Part shown: in pieces, positions 46,071 to 55,626 of the stretch | Numbering within the stretch: the first letter of the stretch is position 1 | Layout of the letters: every line of letters begins with the position of its first letter | DNA from: an uncultured Alteromonadaceae bacterium | Lineage (GTDB): Bacteria; Pseudomonadota; Gammaproteobacteria; Enterobacterales; Alteromonadaceae | Reading direction: 5' to 3' | Assembly (NCBI GenBank): GCA_947494925.1 | Contig: CANLWS010000009.1 | Location: 124,001 to 188,000 of the forward strand | DNA: 64,000 bases | The notes under the pieces: generated by a model | Told to the model about the DNA's origin: nothing | Database searches by the model: none | What the model saw: the letters and a program-made list of their open reading frames with translations, nothing else | Position numbers and translations under genes: made by a program

Positions 46071-46454
46071 TTATTCGGTTAAATGCGAGTCTCTGGTACG
46101 GGCCAGTTGCAATTCAACCCGCTTAATCTCACGAACCATGGATGTTCGGTTCATTTCCATGAAACCCCACATCTTCAGAGCAATCTGGGCTTGCATGGCC
46201 GCCAGGAAACAAAAGCCGAAAAATACCATCTGCCTTAATTCTTCGGCTATCCAGAAACGATATGCTGTCCAGAACATGAGTACTGACACCAGAATTGCGA
46301 AAAAATAGACCAACAGAAGCCAGAAACGATTCCCACCTTTAAAAGTTGCGCCTATCATGCCAAATACGCCTTTCTCTTCGAGCATTAGCTCGTCGATTTG
46401 TTTGGATTCCTGGTCCAGCACTTGTTTAATTTTCTCATCAATATTCATCTTCAT
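46071..46454 (-). CDS. DUF6768-like membrane protein, possible sigma-factor partner
   Basis: A 127-residue protein with a charged N-terminal segment (about 1-40), two membrane helices (FWLLLVYFFAILVSVLMFW and MVFFGFCFLAAMQAQIALKM) and a C-terminal amphipathic helix rich in Arg and Glu. It matches the DUF6768 pattern, commonly found directly after ECF sigma genes. Its start overlaps the sigma gene by 17 bp, so the two are translationally coupled. A role as an anti-sigma or accessory regulator is inferred; there is no zinc-binding HxxxCxxC motif. Confidence 0.7.
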   Translation of the reverse strand: MKMNIDEKIKQVLDQESKQIDELMLEEKGVFGMIGATFKGGNRFWLLLVYFFAILVSVLMFWTAYRFWIAEELRQMVFFGFCFLAAMQAQIALKMWGFMEMNRTSMVREIKRVELQLARTRDSHLTE

Positions 46455-46974
46455 TCTCCAATATGATTTTTAATCTGTTTCTAGCTCTGTTTAATCTCGA
46501 CTTTACCGTTCCAGAAGGGACGCCCTGAATGGCAGCAATTTCTGCCAGACTTAGATCGGATTGATAGAACAAGTAAATCGCTTCCTTTTCAGGTTCGGGC
46601 AAACGATCGATATGGTATTGCAAGGCTTCATGCTCATCGGCAGGATTTTCACTGCAATCTTGCTCTAGCCCTGACAGGTTCTGCGCAGCCCGTTCCCGGG
46701 TTTTCTGTCGTCTGAATCCATCCATCACCCGCCACTTGATTGCCCGGAACATCCATGCTCTGAAGGTCCTGGGATCTTCCAATCTGTTTAGTGTGGTCAC
46801 TGACTTAAGCCAGACATCCTGTACTGCATCTTTAGCCTGCTGCTGGTCGGAACAAAGCTTGTAGGCAAAGCGCAGAAAGTCTGGCTGGTAGTATTCAAAC
46901 AAGAGCTCAAGTGCTTGTTTGTTGCCAGTTTGAGCAGCGATAACCAATGCATCTATTTCGCCTTGAGAAACCAA
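46438..46974 (-). CDS. ECF-family RNA polymerase sigma factor
   Basis: A 178-residue sigma-70 family protein of the extracytoplasmic function type. Region 2 lies at about 25-95 (YYQPDFLRFAYKLCSDQQQA, shown in part, then DAVQDVWLKS) and region 4 at about 120-172 (LSLAEIAAIQGVPSGTVKSRLNRARNRL). There is no region 1 or 3. The start is TTG at 46974, with AGGAG about 11 bp upstream. It is coupled to a DUF6768 membrane protein and preceded by a candidate ECF-type promoter, suggesting self-activation. The target regulon is unknown. Confidence 0.9.
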   Translation of the reverse strand: MVSQGEIDALVIAAQTGNKQALELLFEYYQPDFLRFAYKLCSDQQQAKDAVQDVWLKSVTTLNRLEDPRTFRAWMFRAIKWRVMDGFRRQKTRERAAQNLSGLEQDCSENPADEHEALQYHIDRLPEPEKEAIYLFYQSDLSLAEIAAIQGVPSGTVKSRLNRARNRLKIILENEDEY

Positions 46975-47003
46975 ACCTGTCTATTCTCCTTTTTTAAACA
47001 CAA

Positions 47004-47028
47004 GACGCAGCAGTCAATGCCAAGGTTC
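47004..47028 (-). promoter_or_regulatory. candidate ECF-type promoter of the sigma gene
   Basis: On the minus strand GAACC (47028-47024) and CGTC (47007-47004) are separated by 16 bp, the arrangement of many ECF promoters (GAAC at -35, GTC at -10). The predicted start is about 25-30 nt before the sigma gene, upstream of its AGGAG ribosome site. Confidence 0.5.
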
Positions 47029-47112
47029 ATAAAAAATATTGAATCACGTAACAATGTTGCTTTTTTTTTACTAAGCTATTGCATGTCGTGTGCAAATAAC
47101 AATAAAAATAAA

Positions 47113-47481
47113 ATGAGTTACCACCTGAGCTTGCTTAATAACATTGTTTATCTGAAATACTCTGGGCATGTTGATGCCTTAGAGTGCGTTCAGGTGCTCA
47201 AAGACAATGACTTCTTACCCAAGCTCAGCGAGTATAAAAAAGTGATCTATGACTTTTCCGGTACCGAGGACATAGACCTTAATCTGGAAGAGACCAAACG
47301 TTTTTCAATTATTGCTAACGTTGAAGCAAACTTTATCGATACTATGCATATTGCAATTGTGCTTAGCGGTCCTGACGGCCGCTCGAGAGCTGAATATTAT
47401 CGGGACAAAATCAGCGCCCCAAGTTGGCGAGTGGATATTGTCGATACACTTGAACAAGCGATGGAACTTTTGGATAGCTGA
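47113..47481 (+). CDS. small soluble protein, possibly STAS/SpoIIAA-like
   Basis: A 122-residue protein from the ATG at 47113. The frame is open from 46915, but the upstream part overlaps the sigma gene and looks non-coding. The predicted alternation of strands and helices (IVYLKYSGHVDALECVQVL, then YKKVIYDFSGTEDIDL, then MHIAIVLSG) is compatible with a STAS/SpoIIAA-like fold, but no conserved phospho-Ser motif is clear. It is divergent from the ECF sigma gene, so a regulatory link is possible but unproven. Confidence 0.6.
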   Translation: MSYHLSLLNNIVYLKYSGHVDALECVQVLKDNDFLPKLSEYKKVIYDFSGTEDIDLNLEETKRFSIIANVEANFIDTMHIAIVLSGPDGRSRAEYYRDKISAPSWRVDIVDTLEQAMELLDS

Positions 47482-47586
47482 ACGACCTATTGCTTACACG
47501 TTCCTTTTTAATTTGATTCACATCTCACTTGCGCCCCAGACTGACTTGGAATGACTGGCTCGTGTGAGGTGGTCTGGAAAACCGCC

Positions 47587-48234
47587 ATGCCTTCTGTTGA
47601 AACATTACTCACATTTAGTTTAGCTGCTTTGTTGCTTAGTCTGTCTCCCGGACCATCAAATCTGTATATCATGGCCCGCAGCATTGGGCAGGGGCATCAA
47701 TCTGGCGTAGCCGCAGCAAGCGGAATGGCCGTAGGTTCGTTTATCTATGTTTTTGCAACAGCACTTGGCCTCGCAGCCATATTTAAATATTCGCCCACTG
47801 CCTACATTATTGTGAAGCTCCTTGGTGCCAGCTATTTAATCTATCTGGGAATTCAATATATTCGAAGTGCTCCCGGGGCAGCCGACAACCAGACGGCGAT
47901 AAAGCGTATGAGTTCGTCTGTAATTTTTAAACAAAGTGTTGTGGTCGAGCTGACGAATCCCAAGACTGCACTTTTTTTCCTCGCATTCTTACCTCAGTTC
48001 GTCAATCCCGAACTTAACCATGTTGCACTGCAACTTGTCGTTTTAGGCACTGTCTATGCATTGATTGCATTTTGTTCAGATTTATTTGTGGTTTTTATGT
48101 CAACTCAGCTGGGAAAATGGTTGTCACATCATCCTGTATTTGTGCAATGGCAAGACAGGGTTTCAGGTGGAATACTGGTTGGGCTTGGGTCATATATTGT
48201 GTTCGACGAACTTAGTGAGCCATCTTCCAATTGA
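47587..48234 (+). CDS. LysE/RhtB-family amino-acid or small-molecule exporter
   Basis: A 215-residue inner-membrane protein with about six helices. The family signature SLSPGPSNLYIMARSIGQG lies near 17-35, and ELTNPKTALFFLAFLPQF near 130-147 is also typical. Family members export lysine, threonine, homoserine and similar solutes; substrate unknown. ATG at 47587 is chosen over an upstream start at 47551 because the hydrophobic family N-terminus begins there. It precedes the TIGR03546 gene by 28 bp. Confidence 0.87.
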   Translation: MPSVETLLTFSLAALLLSLSPGPSNLYIMARSIGQGHQSGVAAASGMAVGSFIYVFATALGLAAIFKYSPTAYIIVKLLGASYLIYLGIQYIRSAPGAADNQTAIKRMSSSVIFKQSVVVELTNPKTALFFLAFLPQFVNPELNHVALQLVVLGTVYALIAFCSDLFVVFMSTQLGKWLSHHPVFVQWQDRVSGGILVGLGSYIVFDELSEPSSN

Positions 48235-48262
48235 TTTTAGTCGACTTATCAAGGAGTAAAGC

Positions 48263-48766
48263 GTGATTATTCTGGCCAAACTTTTAAAAGCACTACACTC
48301 AGATGCCGGCCCATGGCAATTAGCTTTCGGAATTATGTTTGGCATGATGATGGGTTTAACACCTTTTTTTCGATTTCATAATCTTATTATTCTGTTCGTT
48401 GTGCTGTTTTTCCGTGTCAATTTAGCGACATTTCTTCTCTCGTTTGGCCTTTTTTCGGTTTTCGCCCTAGCGTTGGACCCGCTGATGATGGATGTTGGTG
48501 AATCCGTGTTACTCAGTGAGTCCTTAAATGGACTCTGGACAGCATTTTACAACACGGGGCTGGGCAGAATAAGTCAATTTTACAATACCCTGACTCTTGG
48601 CAGTTTATTGATTAGTCTGCTGTTTGCTCCCATTTTGTTGTTAGCGAGCAAATACCTGGTGATTCAATATCGTCAGCGTTTTTTAGCTTGGGTTGAAAAA
48701 TTGTGGATCATTCAGCTTGTTAAAGGCAGCAAGGTCTATCAGATTTATCAGGGATTGGGGGGTTAA
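48263..48766 (+). CDS. TIGR03546 family membrane protein
   Basis: A 167-residue membrane protein with about four hydrophobic helices and the N-terminal motif LLKALHSDAGPWQLAFG followed by GMMMGLTPFFRFHNL. This matches the TIGR03546 family, usually next to a TIGR03545 gene, as here. Function unknown. The start is GTG at 48263 with AAGGAG about 8 bp upstream. The stop is 3 bp before the TIGR03545 start, so the two are co-translated and probably form a complex. Confidence 0.82.
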   Translation: MIILAKLLKALHSDAGPWQLAFGIMFGMMMGLTPFFRFHNLIILFVVLFFRVNLATFLLSFGLFSVFALALDPLMMDVGESVLLSESLNGLWTAFYNTGLGRISQFYNTLTLGSLLISLLFAPILLLASKYLVIQYRQRFLAWVEKLWIIQLVKGSKVYQIYQGLGG

Positions 48767-48769
48767 AGG

Positions 48770-50521
48770 ATGAACAAGTTAATTCGCTGGCCTGGGCTGA
48801 TTTCGTTTGTGGTATTAGTGGTTGCAGCGGGAAGTATTGTTTTTTTGTTTCTCGACACCTGGATAAAACTGGCCGTTATAAAAGGATTGGAAAACACCAC
48901 TGGTGCAGAAGTGAATATTGGTATTGTCAGCCATAAATTCTCCCCTTTTGGCGTAATGCTTGAGGATGTTCAACTAACAGACCCCGACAATCCCGCTAAC
49001 AATCAGGTTCAGGCAGATCTCATAGACGCCAAAATTGATCTGGCACCTCTGTTGCTGCAAAAAGTCATTGTGGATGATCTTACTATCAGTGGCCTGGCGT
49101 TCAGCCAACCCCGCGTATCTGAAGGTAAAGTATATCGTGAGTCAAAAGCAACAGAACAGGGTACTGCAGAGGTTGCAGATGGTATTGAAATCCCCAGCGT
49201 AGATGAACTGCTCGCTAACTCGCCCCTTAAAACAACACAAGCCATTGAAGATGTGCAACTGTCCTATGAAAAACATGACGCTGAACTTAAGACACAATAC
49301 GAGGCATTACCCAGCAAACAGAAATTGGCAGACTACAAGGCCAGATTCAAAGCTTTAGGGGATACCGATTATAAGAATCCGGCCGAATTGGCAACAGCCA
49401 AAGGAGAGTTCGATTCACTCAAGAAAGAGCTGACAAAAGACAAACAGAAAATCACCACTTTTAAAGATGCGCTTAAACAGGCAAAAGCGGACATGTCGCC
49501 AAAACTGGCCCAGCTAAAGGCCGCACCTGGCCAGGATTATGAGCAATTACAAGGTGTAATAGCGGGAGATTCCGGCGCAATCAACGACGTCACCCGAATG
49601 ATTTTAGGGGACAAAGCGGCACTTTGGAGTGACTACTTGCTGAGTGCTTATCAGATAGCGGCGCCATTACTTAAAAAATCAGCAACGGAAGCTGAGCAGA
49701 AAAGGCGTGCTGAAGGTGAATGGATAAACTTTACTGATGACGTACCTCTGCCAGATCTTTTGATCCGCAAAGCGAAAATATCCTTGTCCTGGCAGCAGGA
49801 AGTCATTGACAGTAGCTGGACTGATATTACTCACCAACATGAAAAAATAGGCAGACCTACCCGGTTTAATGTTAACTCCACCAGCAGTCAATTATGGCAA
49901 TCGCTGATTCTGGAGGGAAACTTTGAGTTGGTAGACGAGGTCATGAAAGCCTCACAAAATTGGGACTTAAAGGGGATCCAGCTTAAAGACCTAGCCTTGC
50001 TTGAGGAGCAGAAACTGACTACCAGAATAAACAGTAGTTTGTTGTCGAGTAGCGGCGCTCTCAAAATTACAGACGACCTGATGGATGGCTCTGGCAAGAT
50101 AGACCTGAATCAACTAGCCATGACCGCAAATGGCAGCAATGATCTCACGAATTTGATCGCAAACACCCTGAATGGCCTGAACAAGCTGTCTATTGCCACA
50201 GATATCAGCGGTGATTTCGCTGACCCCGATTTGTCATTCAGCTCTGATCTGGACACTCAACTCGGTAAAGCATTGCTCGGAAACTTAAACCCTGAGCAAC
50301 AAAGTAAGCTGGACGAACTAAAGCAAAAACTCAATGGCCAGGCGGCGGGCCCTCTTGGTAAAAGCAACGCAGATTTTGCCCGATGGCAGGATTGGGAAAA
50401 ACTTGCTGAAGGTGACTTAACCAGCGTAAACGACATGTTGAAGAGTCAGTTCACCAGCGCTTTGGACAAGCAGAAAAACAAATTAAAAGACAAGCTTAAA
50501 GAAAAATTGGGATTTGAATAA
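48770..50521 (+). CDS. TIGR03545 family membrane-anchored protein
   Basis: A 583-residue protein: one N-terminal membrane helix (LISFVVLVVAAGSIVFLFL), then a long extracytoplasmic region. The first part (about 35-120) recalls AsmA-like envelope proteins (TGAEVNIGIVSHKFSPFGVMLEDVQL). A charged coiled-coil segment (about 145-245) and a second beta-rich part follow. The C-terminus is Lys-rich (DKQKNKLKDKLKEKLGFE). Length and order match TIGR03545. A role in lipid or envelope transport is only a guess from the AsmA-like look. Confidence 0.8.
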   Translation: MNKLIRWPGLISFVVLVVAAGSIVFLFLDTWIKLAVIKGLENTTGAEVNIGIVSHKFSPFGVMLEDVQLTDPDNPANNQVQADLIDAKIDLAPLLLQKVIVDDLTISGLAFSQPRVSEGKVYRESKATEQGTAEVADGIEIPSVDELLANSPLKTTQAIEDVQLSYEKHDAELKTQYEALPSKQKLADYKARFKALGDTDYKNPAELATAKGEFDSLKKELTKDKQKITTFKDALKQAKADMSPKLAQLKAAPGQDYEQLQGVIAGDSGAINDVTRMILGDKAALWSDYLLSAYQIAAPLLKKSATEAEQKRRAEGEWINFTDDVPLPDLLIRKAKISLSWQQEVIDSSWTDITHQHEKIGRPTRFNVNSTSSQLWQSLILEGNFELVDEVMKASQNWDLKGIQLKDLALLEEQKLTTRINSSLLSSSGALKITDDLMDGSGKIDLNQLAMTANGSNDLTNLIANTLNGLNKLSIATDISGDFADPDLSFSSDLDTQLGKALLGNLNPEQQSKLDELKQKLNGQAAGPLGKSNADFARWQDWEKLAEGDLTSVNDMLKSQFTSALDKQKNKLKDKLKEKLGFE

Positions 50522-50669
50522 CGGCACATACTCAACAAAGTCCGACGTAAAAAATCGTTGGTAGTTATACGGAATCGGGCTAGCGTCCTGAAAATAAACA
50601 TCCACACTAGCGATGCAGCCAAAAGGTCGGCATAATAGCAGCAGATGCGGGCGATGAGAGGAGAATACG

Positions 50670-50954
50670 ATGAAGTGGCTAACCGCTATTTTGATAGTTC
50701 TCCTTGCGTTATTGCAATATCGTTTATGGTTTGGCAAAAACAGTATTCCTGATTATGTGAAAATGAAACAGGAGGTCTCCGAACAACGGGAGTCCAATGC
50801 CAATCTTGAGCAACGTAATAGTTTGCTGAAGGCCGACATCAATGATCTGAAGATAGGTTTGGATGCCATTGAAGAAAGAGCACGCAACGAACTTGGTCTA
50901 ATCAAGCAAGGCGAAACGTTTTACCGCATATTGCCGGCTGAACAAACTAATTGA
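50670..50954 (+). CDS. ftsB: cell division protein FtsB
   Basis: A 94-residue bitopic divisome protein: a membrane helix (TAILIVLLALLQYRLWFG), then a periplasmic leucine-zipper coiled coil (about 30-70) with the family ending around RARNELGLIKQGETFY. It works with FtsL and FtsQ to activate septal peptidoglycan synthesis. GAGAGGAGAAT precedes the ATG. It is followed 22 bp later by ispD, the normal gammaproteobacterial ftsB-ispD-ispF order. The 148-bp gap upstream probably holds the operon promoter. Confidence 0.93.
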   Translation: MKWLTAILIVLLALLQYRLWFGKNSIPDYVKMKQEVSEQRESNANLEQRNSLLKADINDLKIGLDAIEERARNELGLIKQGETFYRILPAEQTN

Positions 50955-50976
50955 CCTCAGGTTAACTAATTCCAGA

Positions 50977-51684
50977 ATGTCTGAAAACTCTCAATACACA
51001 GTCGTTGTGCCCGCTGCTGGCATAGGAAAAAGAATGCTGGCTGACCGGCCAAAGCAGTACTTGCCGCTAGCTGGTTCTACTGTACTGGAGCAAACTCTGG
51101 GCACTCTAATAAGCCATCCGCAAATAAAACATGTCGTGATTGCCCTGCATCCTGATGATCCTTACTTTAAAGCGCTTTCATGTAGTCAGGCACAATGGTT
51201 AACCAGAGTAGATGGCGGAAAGGAGCGAGCAGATTCGGTATTGGCAGGGCTAAATGCCATTGATGGGGAAGAATGGGTATTGGTGCATGATGCTGCCAGA
51301 CCTTGTTTATCTCACTCGGATCTGGACAAACTACTGCAACTGGCAGAGACAGGCAGTAGTGGGGGTATTCTGGCAAACCCAGTAAGGGACACCATGAAAC
51401 GGGCAACACCAGGCAACCCGACCATTATTTCACATACGGAATCCAGAGAAAATCTGTGGCACGCACTGACACCGCAATTCTTCCCACTTGCCACTCTGCG
51501 CGAAGCGCTTAGTAAGGCTTTACATGAAAATGTGCAAATTACCGATGAAGCTTCAGCAATAGAGTGGGCAGGAAACCAGGTGAAACTGGTATCTGGCAAT
51601 ATCAGAAATATTAAAATTACTCATCCCGATGATTTGGCATTGGCCGAATTGTATATTCAGCAAGGAAATCAATCATGCGTATAG
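50977..51684 (+). CDS. ispD: 2-C-methyl-D-erythritol 4-phosphate cytidylyltransferase IspD
   Basis: Third enzyme of the MEP isoprenoid pathway, joining CTP to MEP. It has 235 residues, with the nucleotide-binding [11 protein letters not shown] near 9-19, RPKQYLPL near 24-31 and [11 protein letters not shown] near 105-115, all conserved. It overlaps ispF by 10 bp, so the two successive (non-adjacent step) enzymes are co-translated. Confidence 0.95.
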   Translation: MSENSQYTVVVPAAGIGKRMLADRPKQYLPLAGSTVLEQTLGTLISHPQIKHVVIALHPDDPYFKALSCSQAQWLTRVDGGKERADSVLAGLNAIDGEEWVLVHDAARPCLSHSDLDKLLQLAETGSSGGILANPVRDTMKRATPGNPTIISHTESRENLWHALTPQFFPLATLREALSKALHENVQITDEASAIEWAGNQVKLVSGNIRNIKITHPDDLALAELYIQQGNQSCV

Positions 51685-52163
51685 GCCACGGCTACGATGT
51701 GCATAAGTTCGGCGGCAGTGGCCCTGTCACCTTAGGTGGCGTTAAGATAGAACATGAAGTCGGGCTGATCGCTCACTCTGATGGGGACGTTGCGCTGCAT
51801 GCCTTATGTGATGCTTTACTTGGCGCAATGGCCCTGGGTGACATTGGAAAGCATTTTCCTGATACCGATGACAATTTTTCAGGTATCGACAGCCGGGAAT
51901 TATTGAGGCACGTCTATGGATTGGTAACAGCCCGTGGATTCGAAATTGGCAATCTTGATGTGACGATAGTCGCCCAAGCTCCGAAAATGGCCCCTTATAT
52001 AGACAAAATGCGAGTATTAATTGCTGACGATCTCAACACCAGCATTGAGCAAGTTAATGTGAAAGCAACGACTACAGAAAAGCTAGGATTTGCTGGGCGC
52101 AAAGAAGGCATAGCCTGCCACGCAGTAGTTCTGCTGGTGCAACACTCAGGATCCAAGGCTTGA
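51675..52163 (+). CDS. ispF: 2-C-methyl-D-erythritol 2,4-cyclodiphosphate synthase IspF
   Basis: Fifth enzyme of the MEP pathway, cyclising CDP-ME 2-phosphate. It has 162 residues; zinc ligands Asp8 and His10 are in GHGYDVHKF, and [11 protein letters not shown] and the C-terminal [15 protein letters not shown] are intact. It overlaps ispD by 10 bp and truD by 4 bp. Confidence 0.96.
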   Translation: MRIGHGYDVHKFGGSGPVTLGGVKIEHEVGLIAHSDGDVALHALCDALLGAMALGDIGKHFPDTDDNFSGIDSRELLRHVYGLVTARGFEIGNLDVTIVAQAPKMAPYIDKMRVLIADDLNTSIEQVNVKATTTEKLGFAGRKEGIACHAVVLLVQHSGSKA

Positions 52164-53206
52164 AAACAGATCAATGGCAGTATTTGCTAGGTAAACCCAT
52201 TCATTCAGGCGAAGTTAAACGGACCGAACAAGACTTCGTAGTCCGTGAAGTGCTTGGCTATGAACCAATTGGCGAAGGCGAGCACATTTACCTTTGGCTG
52301 CGTAAAAAAGGGCTGAACACTGCTTACGTGGCCGAACATCTTGCCAAATTCTGTGGTCTGCCCCTCAGAGCGGTTAGCTATGCGGGCCGTAAAGACAAAC
52401 ACGCGGTGACAGAGCAATGGTTTGGGATACATAAGCCAGGCAAATTCGAATACGATTGGCAACAATTTGAATTATCCGGTACCGAAGTGCTCAAAGCTGT
52501 CAGACACAATAAAAAACTCAGAACTGGTGTTTTAAAATCAAATCAGTTTGAACTGGTACTAAGGGATCTTTCTGGTTCAGACGGGATCGAGGAACGGCTA
52601 GTTCACATAAAACAAAGTGGTGTTCCTAATTATTTCGGACAACAACGCTTTGGTGATAGCCAATATCATTCATCCGGCGGCAATCTGGCCCTTGCAGAAA
52701 AAATGCTAGCAGGTGAATCTATTCGCAATCGCAATAAACGCTCGATGGCGATTTCAGCGCTACGCTCATGGCTATTTAATGAGTTTGTCAGCGCGCGTAT
52801 AGAAGATGGACATTTTGGCGCTCCTATCGAAGGCGATGTGTTTAGCCTGCAAGGTAGCAACAGTTTTTTTGTCAGCGAAGAAATTGACGAAACCCTCAAA
52901 GATAGGTTAACAAAGGGGGATGTGTTTGTTTCCGCACCTTTGTGGGGGGGTGGAGAACTTGCCAGTAGCGGGGCTGCAAATACCTATGAACAGGAGTTGG
53001 CTTCCCGGTATAAGGCACAGTGTCAAATGCTTGAGCAACTGGGCTTAAAACAAGAAAGACGAAGTGTACACCTGCGTCCTCAAAATATGACGTGGGAGTT
53101 GGAACAGAGTAATTTGGTGCTGCGATTCGAGTTACCATCCGGATGTTTTGCGACTTCCGTGGTACGTGAAATTATCAATACCAGAAGCGTGGAAAGTGAA
53201 GAATGA
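52160..53206 (+). CDS. truD: tRNA pseudouridine(13) synthase TruD
   Basis: Modifies U13 of tRNA-Glu and a few other tRNAs. It has 348 residues; the catalytic Asp79 is in [11 protein letters not shown], and the TruD insertion domain and C-terminal [13 protein letters not shown] are present. The start is TTG at 52160, overlapping the ispF stop by 4 bp; the surE start overlaps its own stop by 4 bp. The [13 protein letters not shown] opening fits the family. Confidence 0.95.
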   Translation: MKTDQWQYLLGKPIHSGEVKRTEQDFVVREVLGYEPIGEGEHIYLWLRKKGLNTAYVAEHLAKFCGLPLRAVSYAGRKDKHAVTEQWFGIHKPGKFEYDWQQFELSGTEVLKAVRHNKKLRTGVLKSNQFELVLRDLSGSDGIEERLVHIKQSGVPNYFGQQRFGDSQYHSSGGNLALAEKMLAGESIRNRNKRSMAISALRSWLFNEFVSARIEDGHFGAPIEGDVFSLQGSNSFFVSEEIDETLKDRLTKGDVFVSAPLWGGGELASSGAANTYEQELASRYKAQCQMLEQLGLKQERRSVHLRPQNMTWELEQSNLVLRFELPSGCFATSVVREIINTRSVESEE

Positions 53207-53958
53207 GAATATTACTGAGTAACGACGACGGCGTGTTTGCTGAAGGGTTGTCTTGTCTTTATGAGCGTCTTTGTGGTGACCACGAGATAACTGTTATTGC
53301 GCCAGATCGTAATTGCAGTGGTGCAAGTAACGCCCTTTCCCTGCGTTCACCGCTGAGCATTACGCGAATGAAAAACGGCTTTTATTCGGTTAATGGTACT
53401 CCCTCGGATTGTGTTCATCTGGGCGTTAACCAATTTATGCATGAAGAACCTGAATTAGTGATCTCTGGCATTAATCATGGTCCGAACCTGGGCGATGACG
53501 TGGTTTACTCAGGAACCGTTGCCGCTGCAACAGAAGGGCGATACATGGGGCTTCCCGCTATAGCGGTTTCCCTGGCGAATTATAAAGGTAGCCACTTTGA
53601 AACCGCCGCAGAGGTGATTTATGACATTGTAGGTCGACTGCACGATCATCCCTTGCCAGCAGATGAGATACTAAACGTAAATGTCCCTGATTTACCTTAC
53701 GATCAACTGTCCGGCATGGAAGTTACCCGCCAGGGTCGTCGTCATCGGGCAGAGTCCATGGTAAAAGCTAAGGATCCCTATGGAAATGATGTCTACTGGT
53801 ACGGTACAGTAGGATCTGAACAGGATGCTGGACCTGGAACCGATTTTTACGCCATCGCGAACAACTACTGTTCAGTCACACCCTTGAGTGTCGATATGAC
53901 GGCTTATCAAAGTCTGGAAAATATGCAGCATTGGTTGAATAAAAAATACAATAAATAA
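53203..53958 (+). CDS. surE: 5'/3'-nucleotidase SurE
   Basis: A metal-dependent nucleoside monophosphate and exopolyphosphate phosphatase linked to stationary-phase survival. It has 251 residues, with metal ligands Asp8-Asp9 in LLSNDDGV and the conserved [12 protein letters not shown] and [19 protein letters not shown] motifs. It lies in the surE-pcm-nlpD-rpoS order usual in gammaproteobacteria, here with a DUF368 gene added. Confidence 0.96.
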   Translation: MRILLSNDDGVFAEGLSCLYERLCGDHEITVIAPDRNCSGASNALSLRSPLSITRMKNGFYSVNGTPSDCVHLGVNQFMHEEPELVISGINHGPNLGDDVVYSGTVAAATEGRYMGLPAIAVSLANYKGSHFETAAEVIYDIVGRLHDHPLPADEILNVNVPDLPYDQLSGMEVTRQGRRHRAESMVKAKDPYGNDVYWYGTVGSEQDAGPGTDFYAIANNYCSVTPLSVDMTAYQSLENMQHWLNKKYNK

Positions 53959-54016
53959 ACTAATCGCACAGGTGATTGGTGAGAGCAACCTTACAATTAC
54001 GGAAAAACACATAAAC

Positions 54017-54655
54017 ATGAATTTTACATCACGCAAAGGAGAATCGCTGGCACAGTTACTTCACTCTGAAGGCGTGAAGAACACCAACGTATTGCGCGCT
54101 GTTGCAGCAACCCCACGAGAACTGTTTCTGCCCGATGCACTCAAACATAAGGCTTATCAGAATACTGCCTTGCCGATAGGACAAGGACAGACGATTTCTC
54201 AGCCCTACATTGTTGCCCGCATGACGGAACTATTGCTCGACACAGACAACAAACCACACAGTGTACTGGAGATCGGTACAGGATCTGGATATCAGACAGC
54301 GATTCTGGCTCAGTTATTTGGCCGTGTATTTTCAGTTGAACGAATTAAAGCGCTCCAATTCCAGGCCAAGCGGAGAATGAACCAATTGGATCTACACAAC
54401 ATTTCAATGAAACATGGTGATGGATGGAAAGGATGGCCAAGCAAAGGGCCCTACGATGCCATTATCGTTACTGCTGCGGCCAGCCACATGCCGGAAGATT
54501 TGTTGAGCCAATTAAGTGATGGAGGCCGTTTAATCATTCCAGTCGGTAGCGAAAACCAAAAATTGCATTGTATTACCCGACAAGGTGACGAATTCGATTC
54601 AACAATTGTCGAGGCAGTGCGTTTTGTACCATTAGTCGCCGGTGAAATCATATAG
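54017..54655 (+). CDS. pcm: protein-L-isoaspartate O-methyltransferase Pcm
   Basis: Repairs isoaspartyl residues in aged proteins using SAM. From the ATG at 54017 it has 213 residues; the SAM motif [10 protein letters not shown] is at 85-94, and the active-site region [12 protein letters not shown] is at 58-70. An in-frame GTG at 53972 would add 15 residues with no family counterpart, so 54017 is preferred. It follows surE by 58 bp. Confidence 0.94.
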   Translation: MNFTSRKGESLAQLLHSEGVKNTNVLRAVAATPRELFLPDALKHKAYQNTALPIGQGQTISQPYIVARMTELLLDTDNKPHSVLEIGTGSGYQTAILAQLFGRVFSVERIKALQFQAKRRMNQLDLHNISMKHGDGWKGWPSKGPYDAIIVTAAASHMPEDLLSQLSDGGRLIIPVGSENQKLHCITRQGDEFDSTIVEAVRFVPLVAGEII

Positions 54656-54672
54656 TCAGAAAGGGAGTTGTA

Positions 54673-55617
54673 ATGCAGTCTGAGCGAACATGGCGCGACT
54701 ATTTAACCTTATCAGGTAAAGGCATGATGATGGGTGCGGCAGATGCCGTACCAGGTGTGTCAGGTGGAACCATTGCATTTATCACAGGAATTTACCAAGA
54801 GTTGATCCACTCGATCAAACTATGCGGGCCTGAAGCGTTAGGGGTATTGTTTAAACAGGGCATTAAAGCGGCCTGGTTGCATATCAATGGAACGTTTTTG
54901 CTGTCTTTGGTAGTCGGGATCATGATCAGTGCCCTGACCCTTTCTCGCGCCGTTGTATATTTACTGGATACCCATCCGGAACTATTGTGGTCATTTTTCT
55001 TTGGACTCATACTGGCTGCAATTTGGTCGCTGGTCAGGCACATAGAGAAGTGGAACCTTCCCATATTATTCGCTTTTGCCCTTGGTACAGCCATTGCTTA
55101 TGGGGTCACGATCATTACACCAACGTCGATAGAACCCACTCCTGTCTATTTCTTCCTATCAGGAATGCTAGCAATTTGTGCGATGATATTACCTGGGATA
55201 TCCGGCGCATTTATTTTGCTGCTTTTGGGAATGTATGGCCCCGTCATGCTTGCCATTAAAGAGTTCCAGTTTGGAATACTGGTGATCTTTGCTGCGGGTT
55301 GCTTGGTTGGCTTGCTTAGCTTTTCGCGGGTACTGGATTGGATGTTTACGTCATTTAAGAATGTAACGCTAGCCCTGTTAGGCGGTTTTATGCTGGGATC
55401 GCTAAACAAAGTATGGCCCTGGAAACATACGTTGGAAACAATGATCGACCGTCACGGCAAGGTAGTCCCTCTTGTGGAAAAGAACGTACTGCCGAATACG
55501 TTTGAGACGCTAACCGGTCAGCCCGCCTATCTTGCCTATGGACTGGGACTTATGTTGCTGGGTGTCGCTCTGGTTTTTTTGATGGAGCACGTAGGCAATC
55601 GACCTTCAGAAGATTAG
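54673..55617 (+). CDS. DUF368 membrane protein, PopT-like undecaprenyl-phosphate translocase
   Basis: A 314-residue membrane protein with about eight helices. The N-terminal DAVPGVSGGTIAFITGIY and the internal MILPGISGAFILLLLGMY repeat are the DUF368 hallmark, related to the DedA/UptA-type re-entrant loops. DUF368 proteins (PopT) have been shown to flip undecaprenyl phosphate back to the cytoplasmic face for peptidoglycan and O-antigen synthesis. It sits between pcm and nlpD, 17 bp after pcm and 9 bp before nlpD; E. coli lacks it at this position. Confidence 0.88.
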   Translation: MQSERTWRDYLTLSGKGMMMGAADAVPGVSGGTIAFITGIYQELIHSIKLCGPEALGVLFKQGIKAAWLHINGTFLLSLVVGIMISALTLSRAVVYLLDTHPELLWSFFFGLILAAIWSLVRHIEKWNLPILFAFALGTAIAYGVTIITPTSIEPTPVYFFLSGMLAICAMILPGISGAFILLLLGMYGPVMLAIKEFQFGILVIFAAGCLVGLLSFSRVLDWMFTSFKNVTLALLGGFMLGSLNKVWPWKHTLETMIDRHGKVVPLVEKNVLPNTFETLTGQPAYLAYGLGLMLLGVALVFLMEHVGNRPSED

Positions 55618-55626
55618 TGGTAACGG

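Noticed and set aside
46915-47112. Extension of the 122-residue protein into the sigma gene
   Set aside because: The segment overlaps the sigma gene and its promoter on the other strand and looks non-coding.
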